Source: JAAUSY01 sp964526735
GTDB taxonomy: Bacteria; Chloroflexota; Chloroflexia; Chloroflexales; Chloroflexaceae
Direction: 5' to 3'
DNA: 24,650 bases
Assembly: GCA_964526735.1 (NCBI GenBank)
Contig: CAZGLO010000052.1
Coordinates: forward strand, 1-24,650
Part shown: positions 6,668 to 13,157 of the stretch, piece by piece
How positions within the stretch are numbered: position 1 is the first letter of the stretch
How the letters are laid out: each line of letters begins with the position of its first letter
The notes under the pieces: model-generated
The model's database searches: none
What the model was told of the DNA's origin: nothing
Seen by the model: the letters and a program-made list of their open reading frames with translations, nothing else
Made by a program: the position numbers and the translations under genes

Positions 6668-8194
6668 ATGGCCCGTGTTTCAGTAACGATCAATAACGAG
6701 GAGCACACGTTTGCCCTCACCGAATCCGGTCTCACCATCGGACGGCAGCTCAACAACGATATCGTGCTCAACCACGCTATTGTTTCGCGCCATCATGCCC
6801 GCATTACCAAGCACGACCATCAAACGTGGGTCGAAGACTTGGACAGCCGCAACGGAGTTTTCGTCAATCGGCTGCGGGTGCGGCGAGAACGCATAAGCGA
6901 TGGCGATGTGGTTTCGATAGGCCCGTTTGAGCTGCGGTTTGAAAACCGTGCCGCTCAGCAGGTGCTCCTTGATGATAGCCACTATTTGCCACTCAGCGCC
7001 GATGCCCGCGCGGTAAAAGAGGGAGAGATACCGGCACAAACCACCATCGACCTGCGCGACTTCTACGAAATCACCATCCGGCTCAACGAAATAGTAGACG
7101 TTCCAACGCTGTTAGATATGGTGATGGAAGAGGTGCTGCAGCTGGTGCCCGCCGAACGTGGCCTCCTCCTCCTGCTCAAGGGCGAAGAGCTGGTGCCGAT
7201 GGTGGTATACCCCCCGCAAGAGGGCGATGTGATTGTGAGTAGCACTATCATCCGCAAGGCGCTGGAAGGGGGTGAGGCGGTGCTCACCCGCGACGCGCGC
7301 ATTGAGTTTGGCGGCTCCGAGAGCATTATCAGTGCCAATATCCGTTCTGCCATCTCCGTTCCGCTCATTTTGCGCGGCTCAACTATGGGAGTGCTCTTGC
7401 TTGATTCGCCGGGACGTGATAGATTCAGCGAATATGATCGCGACTTGGTGTCTGCGATTGCTTCCCACGCTGCGGTCGCCATTGAGCGGACTCGTCTCAC
7501 GGAAGAACTTCAGCAGCAGGCACAGCTTCGACAAAACTTAGAGCGATTTCTCTCACCCAACGTCGCGCAAGCATTGGCCAAATATGTCTCGCAATATGGG
7601 CGGCTGTGGGAGGCGCAGGAAGAGGATATTTCTGTCCTCTTTGCCGATATTACCGGCTTTACCTCGCTCTCCGAGACCATGCTCCCGCACGAGGTGCAAG
7701 ACCTGCTGAATGAGTATCTGCACGAAATGACCGATGTCATCTTTAAATATGCCGGAACGGTTGATAAATATATTGGCGATGGCATTATGGCTATCTTTGG
7801 AGCGCCCCGCCTACCAGATGAACCCGTCTGCGAAGACCACGCCAGCAATGCGGTCTCTGCCGCGCTGGAGATGCAGCTTGCGCAGCGGCGGCTGGTGGGT
7901 AAGCTCGACTCGCGGAAGATGTTTCGGATACGGGTGGGGGTCAATACCGGCAGTGCATACACCGGCTTTTTTGGCACGCGCCACCGCTTGGAGTATACGG
8001 CCATCGGCGATACGGTCAACACCGCGTCGCGCTTGGAATCAGCCGCGCAACCCGGGACGGTCTTCATCAGCGAGGCAACACGCCAAGCGATTGGAGAGAG
8101 CTTCGTGGTGGAGGGGGTGGGAGAACTTCAGCTCAAAGGAAAGAAAACCCGTGTGAACACCTATAAGGTATTGAGAAGAAACCCAACTCCATGA
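6668..8194 (+). CDS. FHA-GAF-class III nucleotidyl cyclase (probable adenylate cyclase)
   Basis: Three domains are visible. An FHA domain (about 20-95) has GR (25-26), SRHH (40-43) and NG (62-63), the phosphothreonine-reading residues. A GAF domain (about 125-280) probably senses a ligand or mediates dimerisation. A class III cyclase domain (about 318-500) follows. The cyclase keeps both metal Asps (D327 in FADITGF, D371 in GDGIMAIFG), the base-reading pair Lys367 and Thr444 (YTAIGD), and Asn451 and Arg455, a class IIIb adenylate cyclase set. No membrane segment is present, so it should be cytosolic. AGGA lies 5 bases before ATG. Its TGA overlaps the next ATG (ATGA at 8191-8194), implying translational coupling. 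Output is most likely cAMP, controlled by phosphorylated partners and a GAF ligand. Confidence 0.93.
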   Translation: MARVSVTINNEEHTFALTESGLTIGRQLNNDIVLNHAIVSRHHARITKHDHQTWVEDLDSRNGVFVNRLRVRRERISDGDVVSIGPFELRFENRAAQQVLLDDSHYLPLSADARAVKEGEIPAQTTIDLRDFYEITIRLNEIVDVPTLLDMVMEEVLQLVPAERGLLLLLKGEELVPMVVYPPQEGDVIVSSTIIRKALEGGEAVLTRDARIEFGGSESIISANIRSAISVPLILRGSTMGVLLLDSPGRDRFSEYDRDLVSAIASHAAVAIERTRLTEELQQQAQLRQNLERFLSPNVAQALAKYVSQYGRLWEAQEEDISVLFADITGFTSLSETMLPHEVQDLLNEYLHEMTDVIFKYAGTVDKYIGDGIMAIFGAPRLPDEPVCEDHASNAVSAALEMQLAQRRLVGKLDSRKMFRIRVGVNTGSAYTGFFGTRHRLEYTAIGDTVNTASRLESAAQPGTVFISEATRQAIGESFVVEGVGELQLKGKKTRVNTYKVLRRNPTP

Positions 8195-9570
8195 CCACCG
8201 TCGTTACTGTCCGTTTCAAAGAACATGGTAGAACCTATTACTTCGATCCCAGAGACTTTGACCTACAAAAAGGGGACTACGTACTGGTTGAGACTGTCCA
8301 CGGCCTAGAGATTGCCACCGTCGCCAGCGACCGCCTCGATATCCCCGATGAGCAGATCAAAGGGGAACTCAAACCCGTCCTGCAGCTTATCACGCCGCCG
8401 GATGGTGGTTCTCAGGTATGCCAACGGCAGACCGAGAGTGATGAGCTGATGGCCAAGTGCCAACAAAAAATCGTCACGCACGGCCTTGATATGCGCTTGG
8501 TCAAAGCAGAATATAACGAAGATCGCTCCCGCCTCACTTTCTACTTCACCGCCGAGCACCGGGTCGATTTTCGGATGTTGGTGCGCGACCTTGCCCGTAC
8601 CTTCCGCACCCGCATTGAGCTGCGGCAGATCGGCCCCCGCGACGAAGCAAAGTTACTTGGAGGGATCGGCATTTGTGGCCGTCCATTTTGCTGCTCTACG
8701 TTTTTGCCCAACTATGCCCGCGTAAGCATCAAGATGGCCAAAGATCAAGACCTCCCGCTCAACCCATCGAAGATCAGCGGGGTATGTGGCCGATTGTTAT
8801 GTTGTCTTTCCTATGAGCACGAGCAATATCTCGATCTCAAAGAGGGGATGCCCCGCCGTGGTATGTGTGTTTACACGCCGGATGGCCGGGGAGAAGTGGT
8901 AGAAGTCAACGTCTTGCAGCAGATGGTGGTGGTGCGGCTTGCCCACAGCGGCATGCAAGAGCAATATCCCGTCGCCGACCTGCGCGAGGCGACTGCTGAA
9001 CCGTCGCCCCCCCGCCGTGGCCGGAGGCCTCCCCGTGGCAGACACGACCGGCGGAACGATTCGCAGCAGTATGACCACCTCGATCCTTCAAGTATCCTGG
9101 CATTGCTGAACGACGATCACAATGGGCACGATGGCGATGCGGAGGATCTTGACCTCGACGCAGAGAAGAATTGCTCTTCGTGCGGCTGTTGGTCATATAA
9201 CGATGATGAGGAGGAGGAGGAGGGTGACGAGTCGCACCCGCGTCGCCGTGGCCATTCGCAAGAGCACCGCTCGTATTCCCAATCTTCCCCATCTTCCCAA
9301 TCATCATCACCATCGCGGGGCCACCGCCAACCGAGACGACCTCAACACCGCTATGAAGACCCCTCCCGTGACACGTCCCGTGAGCATTCAAACCATCCGT
9401 CTCGTCCATCTCGTCCATCCCGTCCATCCCGTCCATCCCGCCCATCTTCTTCTTCCCACGACGATTCACACCAGAAATCGAAACGTCCCTCCACCTCGTC
9501 ATCGTCATCGCGGAAGACATCGCGCAAAACGCCATCGCGGCAGAAGAAGCGCAAACGAGGGTCGTCTTAG
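8191..9570 (+). CDS. PSP1-domain protein (RicT/YaaT homologue) with long disordered tail
   Basis: Residues 1-250 are a PSP1/RicT protein. The conserved cysteines appear as GIGICGRPFCCSTFL (Cys162, 167, 168) and GVCGRLLCCLSYE (Cys199, 204, 205). In Bacillus, RicT joins RicA and RicF in an Fe-S-bearing complex that affects RNase Y mRNA processing. The normal protein is about 275 aa; here a further 200 residues follow. They are hydrophilic and of low complexity: an Arg/Pro block, an acidic block with an added Cys cluster (NCSSCGCW, about 326-333), Ser/Gln runs, Arg-Pro-Ser repeats and a Lys/Arg/Ser-rich end. Such a tail suggests disorder and possibly RNA binding; that is inference. The start overlaps the cyclase stop by ATGA, and the RNase Z-like gene follows 124 bases later. 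Confidence 0.92.
   Translation: MTTVVTVRFKEHGRTYYFDPRDFDLQKGDYVLVETVHGLEIATVASDRLDIPDEQIKGELKPVLQLITPPDGGSQVCQRQTESDELMAKCQQKIVTHGLDMRLVKAEYNEDRSRLTFYFTAEHRVDFRMLVRDLARTFRTRIELRQIGPRDEAKLLGGIGICGRPFCCSTFLPNYARVSIKMAKDQDLPLNPSKISGVCGRLLCCLSYEHEQYLDLKEGMPRRGMCVYTPDGRGEVVEVNVLQQMVVVRLAHSGMQEQYPVADLREATAEPSPPRRGRRPPRGRHDRRNDSQQYDHLDPSSILALLNDDHNGHDGDAEDLDLDAEKNCSSCGCWSYNDDEEEEEGDESHPRRRGHSQEHRSYSQSSPSSQSSSPSRGHRQPRRPQHRYEDPSRDTSREHSNHPSRPSRPSRPSRPSRPSSSSHDDSHQKSKRPSTSSSSSRKTSRKTPSRQKKRKRGSS
9403..9447 (+). repeat. 9-bp in-frame tandem repeat in the PSP1 tail
   Basis: CGTCCATCY is repeated five times (9403-9411, 9412-9420, 9421-9429, 9430-9438 and a variant CGCCCATCT at 9439-9447). It encodes Arg-Pro-Ser units. 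The period is a multiple of three, so slippage changes only the tail length. Confidence 0.8.
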
Positions 9571-9694
9571 AGTGCGAGGTTGGAACGAGGACACTCAACC
9601 AAGGCCTCAACAGATCTCTTAAAGCAAGAAAGGAAACCACCCGTCGTCCATCGCTGGCTGATATGAGGGAGCGGGGCGGCGGGGCACGATACGT

Positions 9695-10468
9695 ATGGCA
9701 CGAATCATCCTACTTGGTACCGGAACGAGTGTCCCAGATGCCAATCGGGGCAATACGCATATGGTGTGGGATGGGCCGGGCGGCCCCCTCCTGATAGATG
9801 CCGGTGGCAATACCTACCAACGCCTGTTGCAGGTCGGCATAGACCCCCAACGATTGCGGGGTATCATCCTGACACACACGCATATGGATCACATTAGTGG
9901 GTTTTTCCCCCTGCTCTCAAGCTCAGCGATTGCGGGCCGACGAGATGATCCGCTCCCCGTCTACGGCCTTGAGGAAACGATCACCTTCGTCCAACGCTTA
10001 TGGGAAGCTTTTGAGATCAAGTTTGATATTCCCATTGTATGGAAGACCATCACGGCGGGGGATGATATCCCGCTTGGAGACAACTGGCGCGTGCGCACTG
10101 CTCCCAACATCCACTCCAAGCCGTGCTTTGCGATGCGGTTTGAGTCACCGTGCGGATGCGATTCGTTGGTCTATTCGGGTGATACAGAGCCGTGTGATGC
10201 AGTCGCGCAGCTTGCCCAAGGAGCCGCGACCCTCATCCACGAAGCGACGCGCCCTCACCCCGAAGCCGCTCATACCACCCCGCGCCAGGCCGGAGAGATT
10301 GCGTTGCGGGCGGGGGTGGCGCGATTGGTGTTGGTGCACTTTAGCCCACGGTGGACGATGCCGGAAGAGCAGGCACTCGAAGAAATGCGCGCAAGTGGGT
10401 TTATGGGCGTGGCGGAGGTGGGGCAAGATAGTCAAGTGCTTGAGCTTTGCAATACAAACCACTCCTAA
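9695..10468 (+). CDS. RNase Z-like metallo-beta-lactamase-fold hydrolase
   Basis: The protein has the metallo-beta-lactamase metal motif HTHMDH (61-66), then N-I-H-S-K-P, Y-S-G-D-T, L-I-H-E-A-T, a His-Thr-Thr-x-x-Gln-Ala block and L-V-H-F-S. Their order and the HEAT and HFS motifs match the RNase Z/ElaC group, which trims tRNA 3' ends or acts as a related phosphodiesterase. Length 257 aa is shorter than classical RNase Z (about 300 aa), and the flexible exosite arm is not evident. A non-tRNA phosphodiesterase is therefore possible. A weak GGAG lies too far upstream to fix the start. It lies between the RicT-like gene, also linked to RNA processing, and the PP2C-like gene, 38 bases before the latter. 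Confidence 0.85.
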   Translation: MARIILLGTGTSVPDANRGNTHMVWDGPGGPLLIDAGGNTYQRLLQVGIDPQRLRGIILTHTHMDHISGFFPLLSSSAIAGRRDDPLPVYGLEETITFVQRLWEAFEIKFDIPIVWKTITAGDDIPLGDNWRVRTAPNIHSKPCFAMRFESPCGCDSLVYSGDTEPCDAVAQLAQGAATLIHEATRPHPEAAHTTPRQAGEIALRAGVARLVLVHFSPRWTMPEEQALEEMRASGFMGVAEVGQDSQVLELCNTNHS

Positions 10469-10506
10469 CCTCAATACGCTAACCAAGAGCAGATCAAAAA
10501 CCTCCT

Positions 10507-13140
10507 ATGGTGCAAGACTACGAAACCCATACAAGCCAACTGTGTTTCAGCGGTGGCATCCGGCACCCTGACAGCAATATGATACTGGTTGCCGAACCGC
10601 AAAGCCTGCTTTCAACCGAAACGCGCAAAGGTTCGCTGTATGTGGTCATAGAGGCCGCGGAAGGAAGTGCCCGCGGTGAAGCGTGTCAGCTTGTCACCAA
10701 GACGATAAAAAAAGCCTTTTATGAAGATTCCTCGCTGAGTATCACCGCTTCGCTGCGTGGTGCGATCCGCGCGGGAAATCGTGCCCTCTACCACTACAAC
10801 CTGCGCGCATCGGCGCAAAAGCGTGCTCATCTTGGCGTAACATGCGCCGTCATCAAGGGGACAGATTTGTTTGTCGCCCAGGTGATGCCATCGCAGATCT
10901 ACATCCTCTCAAAGGGCGAGGTGCGGGCGATCCCCCTGCCTTCATTGTGGCGCGGTGCCCATAGCAGTGTCACGCCCTTTATGCGGCCATCTTCGCTTGG
11001 CTCGAGCCTGCATGTCGAGCCAGAACTCTCCCGCTCCCAGCTCTTTGCCGACGATGCGCTGTGCTGCTGCTCAACCAACCTCTCCCACGTCCTGACGCAA
11101 GAGCGGGTGTATTCGCTGCTTGCGGAGCACGGCCCCAACACCATCGTTGAGCGACTCCATTCGCTCTGCCAGCAGAACCACTTCAGCGATGCCCACGCGT
11201 TTACGCTGCGAGTGCTGCCGATGGTGCGCTCCTCATTGCAAGGGGTATCGCTCTCGCCCTCTGGCATCGCGGAATACCTCTCAATTGGTATTCGGGTGGC
11301 GAAGGATGGCGCAAAGCGGTTCAAACAATGGGTGGCATCGCCCTTCAGCCGCAAGACGCCTCCCAAAGCCCCGCTCATCCATCCGGGCGAACTCGATTCC
11401 AATCAGCCGACGCGGGTTGACCCCAATAGCCCTTACCTTTCGCCGTCACCTATTCCAATGCCGCGGGAAATTAATCTTGGTGAGAGTATGAATGAGCGGT
11501 ATGAGCGCGAACAGCGTGAGCGTGCTGCCCAACGCAAACTTTCGCCGCATCAACTGGGGGAGGGCAAGGAGGAAGGCGTCTCTTTCTCTGCCAACTCGCC
11601 GATTGAGCTAAGCTACATCTTCCAGGAGGAGGAAGAACCACCGCCCTACCGCCCCCGCTATCAGCTTCGGCCCTTTGTCGATATGCGGTGGTATGAGCGG
11701 CTTGCCTACCCCTTCCTCTACCTACGCATGGTGATTGGCGAGGGAAGGCATAAGCTTCGGATGAAGCGTAGCGTGCCCTACACCGAGCCAATGATCCGCT
11801 CCACCACGCTCTACGACAATGAACACGCGCAATCATTCCCGTGGTTTACGGTGTTTGCGGTCGTTGGGGTGATTGCGGTGCTGGTGGCCTATGGGTTGAA
11901 TATCTCCCGTCGCAATGAGGCACAACATAGTTTGGAGTACTTGGAGGCGGCGCGGCAGCATTTGGTGGCGGCAAGCGACTCCGCCACGACGCAGGACGCG
12001 GTTGAGCACCTTGAGCAGGCACAAGAGTCTATAACGCAGGTTCGGGAGAGCCACCTCGTAACAGAAACCAACCCGACATTGTGGGTACCCTACCGCGAAG
12101 TGATGCAAGAGTATGAACAAAGCCTGCGCAACATCCAACGGCTGACCTTCTTTGAGGAAGTCACCCCCGTCACCACGCACCCCAACCCCAAGGGCCGTTT
12201 TGCGAGTGTGGTTGTGCCGCCGCCCACCACGCCTTCTACCGATACGTTCTCTCTCCAAGCGCTGCAGTACATCTATGCTACAGATGCAAGCCGCAACAAC
12301 GCCAACCTCTACCGCATTCCGCGGGGCGGGGGCGAGCCTGAATTGTTCCTCAGCTCGCACGATGCGGTTAAGAATATCATCGTTGGCTCTATTAAGGCGA
12401 TTACGTGGCGGGTGGATAATATCGTGGCGATTGATGAAAATTCGGAGTCATCTGGCCTCTACTACCGCCGCAATGGCGAATGGGACTACCTGTGGCTAGG
12501 CGGCAGCCAGGTATGGGCACCGCGCGGGCGCATCGACCTTGAGACCTACGATGGCCATCTCTATGTGTGGGGCGCGGAAGACCGCGAAATCCTCAAATAT
12601 ATCAACAATTACTACCATAATCTGCCCTACCTGTGGCTTGACAAGACCGCGCTTGAAGATGCTGACCTCACCACGGCGGTCGACATGGCGATAGACGGCA
12701 ATATCTACCTGCTGCTGCCAAATGGCAACATTTTGGCCTTTTCTATAGGGATGTTTGAGCGGGAGATTGTGCCCGAAGCCTTGCATCCGCCTATCAACAC
12801 GATTACGCGCTTCTTTGCCACCGGCAGCTCGCCAGAACAAGGGTCATTTTTCCTGCTCGACACGATGAATGAGCGGGTGATTCAGCTCGAAAAGACCACC
12901 GGAGCCGTCATCCAGCAGATCAAGGTGCGCCCCACCAACCATATACAGCTTGACCAACTGACCGACATCTATGTGGATGAGGGCGGCACCATCCCAAGGC
13001 TCTACCTGGTGAATGGCCGGACGATATTGCGGGCGTCGCTCCCCGATGCCCCGCCGCGGTCTGCCCCGCCTCCTGCGGCCCCACCCCCCGCCGAAGAACC
13101 TCAACAACCCCCTGCTCCCAACCCATCTCCGCAGCCGTAG
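10507..13140 (+). CDS. Degenerate PP2C-like membrane protein with extracytoplasmic propeller-like domain
   Basis: Residues about 1-250 resemble a PP2C (PPM) phosphatase: GSLYVVIEAAEGSARGEA matches the position of the usual V-A-D-G-M-G-G-x-x-x-G-E motif, and GVTCAVIKGTDLFVAQVMPS that of G-T-T-x-x-x-x-x-x-x-x-x-x-x-A-x-V-G-D-S. The metal Asp is replaced by Glu49 and the G-D is lost, so it is probably not a phosphatase. A Pro/Arg-rich cytoplasmic linker (about 280-430) leads to one membrane segment (about 446-466) and a helical stretch. Next come about 270 residues with repeated Y-I-Y-A-T-D, L-Y-R-I, I-Y-L-L-L-P and L-Y-L-V-N-G strands like a beta-propeller, and a Pro/Ala tail. No Shine-Dalgarno is seen. 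It ends the cyclase operon and may sense the envelope. Confidence 0.8.
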   Translation: MVQDYETHTSQLCFSGGIRHPDSNMILVAEPQSLLSTETRKGSLYVVIEAAEGSARGEACQLVTKTIKKAFYEDSSLSITASLRGAIRAGNRALYHYNLRASAQKRAHLGVTCAVIKGTDLFVAQVMPSQIYILSKGEVRAIPLPSLWRGAHSSVTPFMRPSSLGSSLHVEPELSRSQLFADDALCCCSTNLSHVLTQERVYSLLAEHGPNTIVERLHSLCQQNHFSDAHAFTLRVLPMVRSSLQGVSLSPSGIAEYLSIGIRVAKDGAKRFKQWVASPFSRKTPPKAPLIHPGELDSNQPTRVDPNSPYLSPSPIPMPREINLGESMNERYEREQRERAAQRKLSPHQLGEGKEEGVSFSANSPIELSYIFQEEEEPPPYRPRYQLRPFVDMRWYERLAYPFLYLRMVIGEGRHKLRMKRSVPYTEPMIRSTTLYDNEHAQSFPWFTVFAVVGVIAVLVAYGLNISRRNEAQHSLEYLEAARQHLVAASDSATTQDAVEHLEQAQESITQVRESHLVTETNPTLWVPYREVMQEYEQSLRNIQRLTFFEEVTPVTTHPNPKGRFASVVVPPPTTPSTDTFSLQALQYIYATDASRNNANLYRIPRGGGEPELFLSSHDAVKNIIVGSIKAITWRVDNIVAIDENSESSGLYYRRNGEWDYLWLGGSQVWAPRGRIDLETYDGHLYVWGAEDREILKYINNYYHNLPYLWLDKTALEDADLTTAVDMAIDGNIYLLLPNGNILAFSIGMFEREIVPEALHPPINTITRFFATGSSPEQGSFFLLDTMNERVIQLEKTTGAVIQQIKVRPTNHIQLDQLTDIYVDEGGTIPRLYLVNGRTILRASLPDAPPRSAPPPAAPPPAEEPQQPPAPNPSPQP

Positions 13141-13157
13141 AGGGCGGCTGTATGTGG

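Noticed and set aside
8906..9640. 244-codon open frame on - across the PSP1 tail
   Set aside because: Its composition (repeated Met-Asp-Gly and His-rich runs) simply mirrors the repeat tract of the sense gene.
10495..10509. CCTCCT directly before ATG in two genes (10507 and 16984) as an unusual initiation signal
   Set aside because: Two cases can arise by chance and the motif matches the 16S tail itself rather than its complement.
13132..13150. Stem CAGCCG/CGGCTG at the convergent gene ends as a bidirectional terminator
   Set aside because: The 6-bp stem overlaps the stop codon and has no adjacent T-run on either strand, so termination is not supported.
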